A DNA stretch of 13,732 nucleotides from Porphyromonadaceae bacterium UBA7555 (GTDB taxonomy: Bacteria; Bacteroidota; Bacteroidia; Bacteroidales; Muribaculaceae): NCBI GenBank assembly GCA_002478045.1, contig DLLT01000041.1, positions 1-13,732 of the forward strand, in the 5' to 3' direction. The position numbers and the translations under genes were made by a program. Every line of letters starts with the position of its first letter. Position 1 is the stretch's first letter. This document shows, in pieces, positions 6,150 to 13,458 of this stretch. The notes below the pieces were generated by a model that worked only from the letters and a program-made list of their open reading frames with translations, ran no database searches and had not been told where the DNA came from.

Positions 6150-7448
6150 ATGAAAAATAAAATCAGAGTCGCCATCACCCAGGGCGACACCAACGGCATA
6201 GGCCTCGAGGTGATACTCAAGGCTATGGAAGACAATCGAATACTCGAATTGTGTACCCCGGTCGTATTTGCCAACGCAAAGGCCGTGTCCTTCTACCGTA
6301 AGGTACTGCAAACGCAGATACAGTTTACGCATACCAATGGCGTCAAGCAGCTGCGCGATGGCGCCGTCAATGTGGTAAATGTAGGCGCGGACAACCTCGC
6401 CATCGAACCGGGCGAGGGTACGGCTGCTGCCGGGCGTGCCGCCTTCGATGCACTCGAAGCCGCCACCGCCGCCCTTGCCGCCGGAGACGTTGACGTGCTG
6501 GTCACGGCTCCCATCAATAAGCACAATATACAAGGCGAGGACTTCCGGTTTGCCGGACATACCGAATATCTGGAGCACAAATTCGTCCCGGCCGAGACTC
6601 CGGCGGACACGGTAATCGAGGCTCAAGCCGAAGGCATCACTGCCGACAACGGGACGGAAATCGTTGCCGAGACTGTAGTCGCCGAGACCGCCACCACCGA
6701 AACCGAAGATACTGCTACGGCGCCGACCTCGCCCGAGGCTGCCGACGGTAAATCGAAGCGTCGCGGACGTAGTCGCGAGCGCCTGCCCGAGCGTCTGCCC
6801 GTGCCCGCCAAGGCGCTGATGATACTTTTCAACGACCGTATGCGCGTGGCCTTGGCCACGACACACCTTCCCCTGGCCGATGTGGCTTCGGCCATCACTA
6901 CCGACAACGTGCTCGAGAAAATCGTGCTGCTGGACGCATCGTTGCGTCGCGACTTCGCGATATATAACCCCCGTATAGCCGTCCTCGCCCTCAATCCCCA
7001 TGCCGGCGATGACGGGCTACTGGGCGCCGAAGAACGCGATATCATAGCCCCGGCCATAGCCAAGGCCCGCGAAAGTCGCATTATGGCCTTCGGACCGTAT
7101 GCCGCCGACGGGTTCTTCGGCACGGCTGCATATACGCACTTTGATGCGGTGCTGGCTATGTACCATGACCAGGGGTTGGCGCCGTTCAAAGCACTGTCTA
7201 TGGACGACGGCGTCAATTTCACCGCCGGGCTGCCGTATGTACGCACTTCGCCCGACCATGGCACGGCATACGACATTGCCGGCAAAGGCGAGGCCGACCC
7301 GCAGAGCATGCTGCATGCAATATATGCCGCCATAGACATCTACCGCGCACGTGCCAACGACGCCGAGGCTCACCGTAACCCTCTGCGCCGCCAGTATTAT
7401 GATAAAGGATCGGACAATGTAGTGCTCGACCTGACCAAAGACGAATAA
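6150..7448 (+). CDS. pdxA: 4-hydroxythreonine-4-phosphate dehydrogenase PdxA with a large low-complexity insertion
   Basis: PdxA oxidises 4-phosphohydroxy-L-threonine using NAD(P)+ in the DXP-dependent route to pyridoxine 5'-phosphate (vitamin B6) in the cytoplasm. The 432-residue protein shows the family motifs: ITQGDTNGIG at 9-18, VTAPINKHNI at 118-127, metal-ligand His137 in GHTEY, His284 in NPHAGDDG and His339 in MYHDQGLAPFK, then SPDHGTAYDIAG at 367-378. The usual length is about 330-365 residues. The excess is an insertion at about 146-221 rich in Ala, Thr and Glu (VAET-type micro-repeats), ending in a basic patch KSKRRGRSRER. The ATG at 6150 was chosen because it follows the rlmN stop by one base and gives the expected N-terminus. 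A longer frame from 6033 only overlaps rlmN. All catalytic residues are retained, so the enzyme is probably active. Confidence 0.93.
   Translation: MKNKIRVAITQGDTNGIGLEVILKAMEDNRILELCTPVVFANAKAVSFYRKVLQTQIQFTHTNGVKQLRDGAVNVVNVGADNLAIEPGEGTAAAGRAAFDALEAATAALAAGDVDVLVTAPINKHNIQGEDFRFAGHTEYLEHKFVPAETPADTVIEAQAEGITADNGTEIVAETVVAETATTETEDTATAPTSPEAADGKSKRRGRSRERLPERLPVPAKALMILFNDRMRVALATTHLPLADVASAITTDNVLEKIVLLDASLRRDFAIYNPRIAVLALNPHAGDDGLLGAEERDIIAPAIAKARESRIMAFGPYAADGFFGTAAYTHFDAVLAMYHDQGLAPFKALSMDDGVNFTAGLPYVRTSPDHGTAYDIAGKGEADPQSMLHAIYAAIDIYRARANDAEAHRNPLRRQYYDKGSDNVVLDLTKDE
6585..6812 (+). other. low-complexity insertion within PdxA
   Basis: These 228 bases encode about 76 residues between GHTEYLEHKF and KALMILFNDRMRVAL, where ordinary PdxA has only a short turn. 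The first two-thirds are acidic with repeated (V)AET and ATTET units. The last third is basic (KSKRRGRSRERLPERLP). The reading frame is unbroken and the flanking PdxA motifs are intact. The segment is probably a disordered surface loop. Confidence 0.7.
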
Positions 7449-7452
7449 TCAT

Positions 7453-7487
7453 CCGCATCAAATCAGCTTCCGCCGCATCAAAACAGC
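7453..7487 (+). repeat. short tandem repeat in the pdxA-nucleotidyltransferase gap
   Basis: CCGCATCAAATCAGC at 7453-7467 and CCGCATCAAAACAGC at 7473-7487 differ at one of 15 positions and are spaced 20 bases apart. A much weaker third copy may lie near 7493-7507. It may be a binding site pair or a chance duplication. No promoter element is visible beside it. Confidence 0.4.
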
Positions 7488-7519
7488 ACCTAAAGTATTA
7501 AATAGCATCTTATACATCA

Positions 7520-8245
7520 ATGAATTACGCAATCATAGCAGCCGGAGAGGGTAGTCGTCTTGTACAAGAAGGCGTTCCTATGCCCAAGCCGCTGGTAGAC
7601 ATCGACGGCCGTCCTATGATACGCCGTCTTATAGATATTTTTATGGCCAACGATGCCCGCCGCATCAGCGTCATTGTCAACGAGCATATGACCGCCGTGC
7701 GTCAGTATATCGAAGCCTTACAGCCGCAATTGGACGTGCCTCTGACGCTGGTAGTCAAGACCACGCCCAGCTCGATGCACAGTTTCTATGAGGTGTCGCG
7801 CACCTTCGGCACGGACGCCGGCGGCGATGGCGACGGACGATTTATACTCACCACGGTAGACACAATATTCCGCGAGGAAGACTTTACACGCTACGTGCAG
7901 GCCTTTGCCCAGGCTCCGGACGATGTAGACGGCTGTATGGCTGTCACCACATACATTGATGACGAAAAGCCGTTATACGTCGACACCGACGCCGATGGCA
8001 TCATTACCGCCTTCCGCGATGCACCGTGGGAGGGCGTGCGGTACGTCTCGGGCGGCATCTACGGACTGCGCCCCGCGGCCGTAGACATCCTGCGCCGTTG
8101 TATTGATGAGGGCGTCAGCCGTATGCGCAACTATCAACGCGCTCTTGTCGCTGCCGGACAGCGTCTTCGTGCCTTCGATATGGGCAAAATCCTGGACGTG
8201 GACCATGCCGGAGACATTGAGAAGGCGCGCGAGTTTTTGCGATAA
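7520..8245 (+). CDS. NTP-transferase family nucleotidyltransferase (NDP-sugar synthase type)
   Basis: This is a 241-residue cytoplasmic protein of the nucleotidyltransferase superfamily that joins an NTP to a phosphorylated sugar, alcohol or similar acceptor. The N-terminal nucleotide-binding motif is AAGEGSRL at 7-14. It is followed by the catalytic-site lysine Lys23 in PMPKPLVDIDGRPMI, and a metal-binding acidic stretch is suggested by TTVDTIF at about 114-120. A second half carries YVSGGIYGLRP near 174-184, the usual product-site segment of these enzymes. There is no left-handed beta-helix or acyltransferase domain, so it is a single-domain enzyme. The acceptor substrate cannot be read from the sequence. 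It follows pdxA by 71 bases and may be in the same transcription unit, but no functional link to B6 synthesis is evident. Confidence 0.8.
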   Translation: MNYAIIAAGEGSRLVQEGVPMPKPLVDIDGRPMIRRLIDIFMANDARRISVIVNEHMTAVRQYIEALQPQLDVPLTLVVKTTPSSMHSFYEVSRTFGTDAGGDGDGRFILTTVDTIFREEDFTRYVQAFAQAPDDVDGCMAVTTYIDDEKPLYVDTDADGIITAFRDAPWEGVRYVSGGIYGLRPAAVDILRRCIDEGVSRMRNYQRALVAAGQRLRAFDMGKILDVDHAGDIEKAREFLR

Positions 8246-8333
8246 ATAGGTTGTTGCGACAAGCCGTGGAAATACCTCGGCCTCGGAAAGGCGCACAGCC
8301 TGATACAATCACGGGACGGATACGTAGACACCG

Positions 8334-8341
8334 TTCTTTTG
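8334..8341 (+). promoter_or_regulatory. possible -7 element for mutS
   Basis: TTCTTTTG matches the TAnnTTTG element at five of its six fixed positions, the exception being the A. It lies 30 bases before the mutS ATG, a typical distance. No TTTG is visible about 20 bases upstream, so support is weak. The rest of the 126-base gap (8246-8371) shows only a doubled CCTCGG and no terminator-like hairpin. Confidence 0.25.
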
Positions 8342-8371
8342 TTCCCCGGAATATAAATAGACAACCATATC

Positions 8372-11002
8372 ATGGCCAAAAAAATAGCCGAAACGCCGTT
8401 GATGAAGCAGTACATCGAGATGAAACGCAAGCATCCCGATGCGATATTGCTGTTTCGCGTAGGTGACTTCTACGAGACTTTCAGCGACGACGCTTTGGCC
8501 GCTTCCGAAATACTGGGCATCACCCTGACCCGCCGAGCCAACGGCGCTGCAGCATACGTCGAATTGGCCGGCTTCCCGCACCATGCCTTGGACACCTATC
8601 TGCCCAAGTTGGTGAGAGCCGGCAAGCGTGTGGCCATCTGTGAACAGCTCGAAGACCCCAAGACGACCAAGACACTGGTCAAGCGCGGCATCACCGAGCT
8701 GGTGACGCCCGGCGTATCACTGAGCGACAACGTCTTGGAAGGTAAGCTCAACAACTTCCTGGCATCCATACATCACGGACGAGACAAGACACTGGGTATA
8801 GCCTTTTTGGATATCAGCACCGGCGAATTCCTGGCCGCCGAAGGCAATGCCGACTATGTCGACAAGCTTATGGCTCAGTTTGCGCCCAAGGAAGTCCTGG
8901 TCGAGCGCGGCCTCAAGCGTCGCCTCGATGACGAGCTGTCGGGACATTACCTGACGTTCGAGCTGGACGACTGGGTATTTACACGTGACGCGGCCATGGA
9001 ACGTCTGCTCAAGCAATTCGAGACCACATCGCTCAAGGGCTTCGGCCTCGAGCGTATGAACGCCGGGATCATTGCCGCCGGTGCCATATTGCACTATCTC
9101 GATGTTACCAATCATACGCACATAGGACACATCAACACCATAGCGCGTATCGAAGAAGACCGATATGTGCGCCTCGACCGCTTCACGGTGCGCAACCTCG
9201 AATTGGTGACGCCGTTAAGCGAAGAGGGTATGAGCCTGCTGGATGTCCTCGACCATACGCGTACGCCTATGGGGGCGCGTCTGCTGCACCAGTGGATACT
9301 GATGCCGTTGCGCGACCCTCGCGAAATCAACAATCGCTTGGATGTCGTGGAGTACTTCTTCCGTGACCGCGAGGCTGCCGAGGCTGTCGGCGGTTTCCTG
9401 GATCGTATAGGCGATCTGGGCCGATTGGTGGCCAAAATAGCCACGCTGCGCATCACGCCGCGCGAGGTGGTGCAGGTGCGCGCCGCTCTCGAGGCCCTCG
9501 AACCGATCAAGGCACTGTGCCTCGGCGCCGACCAACCGCAATTACGCGCCATAGGCGAGCAAATCAATCCTTGCACCGATATAGCCTCGCGCATCAAACG
9601 CGAAATTTGGGACAACTGTCCGAACAAGCCCGGCAGCGGTGACGTCATACGTGAAGGCGTCAATGCCACCTTGGACGAATTGAGACACATAGCCACCGGC
9701 GGCAAGCAGTACTTGGCGCAGATACGCGACCGCGAAGTCGAGGCTACCGGCATCTCGTCGCTCAAAATCGGTTTCAATAACGTCTTCGGATACTACTTCG
9801 AGGTTACCAATACGCACCGCGACAAGGTGCCGCAGGAGTGGATACGCAAGCAGACACTTGTCAATGCCGAGCGATATATCAGTCCCGAACTTAAAGAATA
9901 TGAAGAAAAAATCCTGGGGGCGCAAGACCGTATAGCCTCCTTGGAGACATCATTGTACAATGACTTGGTGGCCGCGCTGTCATCGTATATTCCGGCTATG
10001 CAGGCCGATGCTATGCTGGTGGCACGTCTGGACTGCCTACTGTCGTTCAATGCGGCGGCCACGGCCTACCGCTATGCACGCCCGGTGGTGGACGACAGCC
10101 TCGAACTTGACCTTGTACAAGCCCGACATCCCGTCATCGAAAGGCGTCTGCCTGTAGGTGTGCCGTATATCGCAAATAGCGTGCGGCTTAACAATGACGA
10201 TGCACAAATCTTGATGATTACCGGCCCAAATATGTCCGGTAAGTCGGCATTGCTGCGACAGACGGCACTGAATGTCCTGATGGCGCAGATAGGATGCTTT
10301 GTGGCGGCCGACAGCGCACATATAGGCGTGGTGGACAAGATTTTTACGCGTGTAGGCGCCAGCGACAATATATCTCTGGGCGAATCCACCTTTATGGTCG
10401 AGATGAACGAGGCTGCATCCATCATCAATAACCTGAGCCGACGTTCGCTGATACTTTTTGACGAATTGGGACGCGGAACGTCCACTTACGACGGCATCTC
10501 GATAGCCCGAGCCATAGTCGAGTATATACACGATACGCCCGAAGATTTGAGGCCCAAGACGCTCTTTGCCACACACTACCACGAACTCAACGAACTCGAG
10601 CAATCCTACCCGCGCATACACAACTTCCATGTATCCGTCAAAGAAATTGACGGCAAGGTGGTGTTCCTGCGACGACTGGAACGCGGCGGCAGCGAGCACT
10701 CCTTCGGTATACATGTAGCAAAACTGGCCGGAATGCCGGCGGTAATCGTCAACCGCGCTAACGCCATTTTACATCGTCTCGAGGCCAATCGCGATGCCGC
10801 CGGTGCAGTGGATATGACCGGCGCCGAGGCTCCCAAGCCGCTGAAGGAAGGCGGTATGCAGCTGAGTTTCTTCCAATTGGACGATCCGGTGCTGAGCCAA
10901 ATACGCGACGAAATCATAGGCCTTGATATCAATAATTTGTCGCCTTTGGAGGCACTAAACAAGCTCAATGACATCCGCTCCATCATTACCGGGAAATCCT
11001 GA
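8372..11002 (+). CDS. mutS: DNA mismatch repair protein MutS
   Basis: MutS recognises base mismatches and small loops in newly replicated DNA and, using ATP, recruits MutL. The 876-residue protein is full length (typical 850-880). Domain order: mismatch-binding domain I with the F-x-E motif Phe33-Tyr-Glu35 in GDFYETF; connector and lever/core region (about 130-540) with an embedded clamp; and the C-terminal ATPase. The ATPase has Walker A GPNMSGKS (618-625, Lys624), Walker B ILFDELGRG with Asp697-Glu698, and ATHYHEL with the switch histidine. The C-terminus (PLEALNKLNDIRSII) is the usual short helix-turn-helix dimerisation tail. The mismatch-binding domain and absence of an Smr domain make this MutS1, not MutS2. 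The ATG at 8372 gives the expected N-terminus. The next gene starts one base after the stop codon. Confidence 0.97.
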   Translation: MAKKIAETPLMKQYIEMKRKHPDAILLFRVGDFYETFSDDALAASEILGITLTRRANGAAAYVELAGFPHHALDTYLPKLVRAGKRVAICEQLEDPKTTKTLVKRGITELVTPGVSLSDNVLEGKLNNFLASIHHGRDKTLGIAFLDISTGEFLAAEGNADYVDKLMAQFAPKEVLVERGLKRRLDDELSGHYLTFELDDWVFTRDAAMERLLKQFETTSLKGFGLERMNAGIIAAGAILHYLDVTNHTHIGHINTIARIEEDRYVRLDRFTVRNLELVTPLSEEGMSLLDVLDHTRTPMGARLLHQWILMPLRDPREINNRLDVVEYFFRDREAAEAVGGFLDRIGDLGRLVAKIATLRITPREVVQVRAALEALEPIKALCLGADQPQLRAIGEQINPCTDIASRIKREIWDNCPNKPGSGDVIREGVNATLDELRHIATGGKQYLAQIRDREVEATGISSLKIGFNNVFGYYFEVTNTHRDKVPQEWIRKQTLVNAERYISPELKEYEEKILGAQDRIASLETSLYNDLVAALSSYIPAMQADAMLVARLDCLLSFNAAATAYRYARPVVDDSLELDLVQARHPVIERRLPVGVPYIANSVRLNNDDAQILMITGPNMSGKSALLRQTALNVLMAQIGCFVAADSAHIGVVDKIFTRVGASDNISLGESTFMVEMNEAASIINNLSRRSLILFDELGRGTSTYDGISIARAIVEYIHDTPEDLRPKTLFATHYHELNELEQSYPRIHNFHVSVKEIDGKVVFLRRLERGGSEHSFGIHVAKLAGMPAVIVNRANAILHRLEANRDAAGAVDMTGAEAPKPLKEGGMQLSFFQLDDPVLSQIRDEIIGLDINNLSPLEALNKLNDIRSIITGKS

Positions 11003-11003
11003 A

Positions 11004-12470
11004 ATGCGTTGTCTGCCCGAAGCTTTTGTGCAAATGCTGCTTCAGCGGCCGCAGGGTCGTGCCATTGTCGAGGCGTTGTCGACGAGCGAACCCGAAGTGT
11101 CCGTGCGCATAGCCGCGCATCGCGGACTCGGTAAGCCGCTGAATGTCGATATAGCGCCGTGGAATGATCGTCTGGCCTATCTGTCGGGGCGTCCGCGCTT
11201 CACCTTTGACCCGGCACTTCATCAGGGCTTGTATTATGTGCAGGACGCTTCAAGTGCGGCGTTGCCTGCGGTCTTGCGCCATGCCTTGACGCAGGCCGGC
11301 ATCGACCCGGACGGCGAATTGCGCGTACTTGATGCGTGTGCTGCACCCGGAGGCAAGACTACGGCCGTGGCAGATGCCTTGGGTGGAATAGGTACGGTAT
11401 TGATAGCCAATGAATTTGACCGAACTCGCGCCGGGGTATTAGTAGAGAATTTGCAGCGCTGGGGCGACCCGCGCGTCATCGCCACATGCGCCGATGCCGC
11501 ATCCTTCGGGACGCTTCACGAGGCCTTCGATGTCATTTGTGCCGACGTTCCCTGTTCGGGCGAAGGTATGATGCGCAAGGATACGGATGCCGTGGCCCAA
11601 TGGTCGCCGTCATTGGTGCGCGATTGTGCTGCGATACAACGTCGAATTTTGCACGGGTTGTGGGACGCCTTACGTCCCGGCGGAGTACTGGTGTACAGCA
11701 CTTGTACCTTTAATACGGCCGAAGACGAAGACAATGTACACTATATCGTTGATGAATTGGGGGCTACGCCGTTATCTACCGGGTTGGAGGGCCTGCCCGG
11801 TGTCTCTCCGGGATACTTCGAGAACGATTGTGCGCCGTTCCCATGCTCCCATTTTTATCCTGGCATAGCACGTGGCGAAGGCTTGTTCGTAGCCGCCTTA
11901 CGCAAGGATGGTGAAAGCGCTCAGGCAGCACAGGGCGATGATATGCGCCGCTCCAAGTCGTCCAAGCGCAAGATTGCATCCAAGGCTCAGCCCGTTCCGG
12001 AAGCCGTGCGACGTATGGTGCGCGGCGATATGGTGTGGAGTACCGATGCAGCCGCGGCGATTACGGCCGCTCCGCCGGCGGTGGCCGCTATGGCAGCGCG
12101 TCTCGCCGATGCCGGGCTGCGCGTCATCCTTGGCGGCGTGGAAGTCGGCACAATCAAGGGCCGCGATGTCATCCCGGCGCACGCTTTGGCTATGAGTCAG
12201 GCCCTTAATGTTGAGGCTTTTATTAAAGTCCCGATAGGCTGGCGAGAAGCTGTATCGTATTTGCAGCGCAACGCCCCGATATTACCTGAGAACACGCCGC
12301 GCGGCATAGTCCTACTCACCTATCAAGGTCATCCTCTGGGCTTTGCCAAAAACCTCGGCAACCGCGCCAATACCCTTCTTCCGGCCAATCGCCGCATTAT
12401 CTCGCCCCACGTTCCAGATACTCCCGAGCAAGTCCTTGCCGCTGTCGGGGTAACGCCTGACGGAGTGTAA
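11004..12470 (+). CDS. rsmF: RsmF-type rRNA cytosine-C5 methyltransferase
   Basis: This is a SAM-dependent RNA m5C methyltransferase of the NOL1/NOP2/Sun family acting on ribosomal RNA, 488 residues long. Motif I (SAM binding) is DACAAPGGKTT at 110-120. Motif IV is DVPCSGEGMMRKD at 181-193 with Cys184, and motif VI is YSTCTFN with catalytic Cys234 at 231-237. The C-terminal part (about 325-488) holds an RNA-binding PUA-like region ending in GHPLGFAKNLGNRAN (442-456), a segment conserved in the Bacteroidales RsmF-like group. The exact target cytosine is inferred from family, so the symbol is provisional. I chose the ATG at 11004, one base after the mutS stop (TGAAATG), because it gives the usual N-terminus. 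A start at 10968 would add 12 residues and overlap mutS. Translational coupling with mutS is likely. Confidence 0.85.
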   Translation: MRCLPEAFVQMLLQRPQGRAIVEALSTSEPEVSVRIAAHRGLGKPLNVDIAPWNDRLAYLSGRPRFTFDPALHQGLYYVQDASSAALPAVLRHALTQAGIDPDGELRVLDACAAPGGKTTAVADALGGIGTVLIANEFDRTRAGVLVENLQRWGDPRVIATCADAASFGTLHEAFDVICADVPCSGEGMMRKDTDAVAQWSPSLVRDCAAIQRRILHGLWDALRPGGVLVYSTCTFNTAEDEDNVHYIVDELGATPLSTGLEGLPGVSPGYFENDCAPFPCSHFYPGIARGEGLFVAALRKDGESAQAAQGDDMRRSKSSKRKIASKAQPVPEAVRRMVRGDMVWSTDAAAAITAAPPAVAAMAARLADAGLRVILGGVEVGTIKGRDVIPAHALAMSQALNVEAFIKVPIGWREAVSYLQRNAPILPENTPRGIVLLTYQGHPLGFAKNLGNRANTLLPANRRIISPHVPDTPEQVLAAVGVTPDGV

Positions 12471-12597
12471 AGGGCGGGTTGATAGTGTGATATGGTTGGA
12501 TTGACTACCGGAGATTTTTACCCCGAGCCGAACACATAATTAAGGTTTAGTGCTGAGTATAAGTCGGCGCACGAATATAGGATTCGCAGCCGCGACT

Positions 12598-12605
12598 TAC
12601 CTTTG
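12598..12605 (+). promoter_or_regulatory. -7 promoter element for the WG-repeat gene
   Basis: TACCTTTG is an exact TAnnTTTG match. No good TTTG lies about 20 bases upstream, so only the -7 half is firm. Transcription would start near 12611-12614, giving a leader of about 27 bases before the ATG at 12639. This placement rules against an in-frame TTG at 12603, which would lie within the promoter. The rest of 12471-12597 shows no clear terminator or gene. Confidence 0.65.
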
Positions 12606-12638
12606 CGGCGTCTAACCAATCACAATACACATCTTATT

Positions 12639-13199
12639 ATGGAAGAAAACTACTACCGCCAAATAAAGTTACCCATCAATTCCGACCTGGCTGTTGTGCA
12701 AAACAAAGATTACAAATGGGGGGCAGTAGATGGCGATGGAAACGTTGTCGTGCCCTTCGGAAAGTACGCCTGGATGGATGGCTTTCAGAACGGACTTGCA
12801 AAAGTCATCGGTTACAACGATACCACGTCCCCGAATATTGTCGCAGTTATAGGAGGCGACGGCTCGGCAACGAAATGCGAGGAGCAGGGCATCATCAACG
12901 AAAGCGGAGAAGAAGTTCTACCGTTGGAGTATACCATATGGAAATTCTATGGAAAGGATTATTCCACGATAAAGACTTTTAAGAACGGCGAGGAACATCT
13001 TTACACCTTCGGCGAATTGAATCCCGGTCACGAAGATCCATACAATTCCGGTAATGATTACAGTTACAATGACGGAATGTATTACGATGATTCGGATGAC
13101 CGAGATTATGCGTCAGACACGTGGGATGCGTTGACCGATGGCCAATATGGGGATATGCCCGAAGGCTTTGACGGCGACTACAGCTTCTTGGGGTATTGA
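12639..13199 (+). CDS. WG-repeat protein with acidic Tyr/Asp-rich C-terminal tail
   Basis: This is a 186-residue protein with no signal peptide, so probably cytoplasmic. It has two WG-type repeats: KWGAVDGDGNVVVPFGKYAW at about 26-45, with the continuation MDGFQNGLAKVIG, and a more divergent QGIINESGEEVLPLEY at 83-98. In WG repeats a Gly-rich turn is followed by a strand ending V-P-x-x-Y. Residues ~132-186 form a distinct tail rich in Asp and Tyr, containing TWDALTDGQYGDMP near 161-174 and ending FDGDYSFLGY. The ATG at 12639 was preferred over an upstream TTG because of the promoter position. Composition (about 47% GC in the part I counted) is lower than in the mutS-rsmF pair before it. WG proteins occur in varied contexts, including accessory and immunity-like genes, but no partner is visible here. 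Function unknown. Confidence 0.75.
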   Translation: MEENYYRQIKLPINSDLAVVQNKDYKWGAVDGDGNVVVPFGKYAWMDGFQNGLAKVIGYNDTTSPNIVAVIGGDGSATKCEEQGIINESGEEVLPLEYTIWKFYGKDYSTIKTFKNGEEHLYTFGELNPGHEDPYNSGNDYSYNDGMYYDDSDDRDYASDTWDALTDGQYGDMPEGFDGDYSFLGY

Positions 13200-13242
13200 C
13201 CGGCTGTGAGTGCCCCTCGGCGTGCGGCAGAATAAAGGCGTA

Positions 13243-13280
13243 AATAGTCCGAGTATTTTGGCATATATGCTCGGATTATT
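13243..13280 (+). terminator. stem-loop after the WG-repeat gene, possible 3' end
   Basis: AATAGTCCGAG at 13243-13253 pairs over 11 bases, with one G-U pair, with CTCGGATTATT at 13270-13280 across a 16-base loop. It begins 43 bases after the stop codon. No T-tract follows the stem, so it may be an RNA-stabilising or processing hairpin and not a true intrinsic terminator. Confidence 0.4.
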
Positions 13281-13313
13281 GAAAAGGCTGCGGAAGTACA
13301 CATAATGCCTCAT

Positions 13314-13337
13314 AATATATGTATATTAATTTTTTTT
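13314..13337 (+). terminator. weak hairpin plus T8 tract
   Basis: The AT-only palindrome AATATATGTATATT (13314-13327) is followed two bases later by eight T residues (13330-13337). The stem is too weak to be convincing alone, but the T-tract suits termination of read-through from the WG gene before the next promoter. Confidence 0.35.
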
Positions 13338-13349
13338 AACAGTGGGCGG

Positions 13350-13381
13350 TTGCTGTGATAAATAAAATGTCGGTACATTTG
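13350..13381 (+). promoter_or_regulatory. Bacteroidetes-type promoter for the last gene
   Basis: TTG at 13350-13352, then 21 bases, then TACATTTG at 13374-13381 matches the -33/-7 consensus closely. Transcription should begin near 13388. The leader before the ATG at 13459 is about 70 bases and contains a 7-codon frame (MIVLIMT, 13418-13441) that could be chance. Confidence 0.7.
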
Positions 13382-13458
13382 CGGTGTGTGTGGTAGTCGC
13401 ACATCAATCAGCACCTTATGATTGTTTTGATAATGACTTAACGCCGACTTTCAACGCC

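Noticed and set aside
5252..6274. Long antisense open frame (340 codons, minus strand) opposite rlmN and the start of pdxA
   Set aside because: It mirrors the third-position GC bias of rlmN. Its translation shows no domain, and RlmN on the plus strand has every catalytic motif.
6090..7001. Antisense open frame (303 codons) opposite pdxA
   Set aside because: Same shadow effect. The glycine-rich, motif-free translation is what an antisense frame of GC-rich Ala-rich coding sequence gives.
10968..11003. Upstream in-frame start for the rRNA methyltransferase gene
   Set aside because: It overlaps the end of mutS and adds 12 residues not typical of the family. The ATG at 11004 fits coupling to the mutS stop.
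12603..12638. TTG start adding 12 residues to the WG-repeat protein
   Set aside because: The codon falls inside the predicted -7 promoter element (12598-12605), so it would not be in the transcript.
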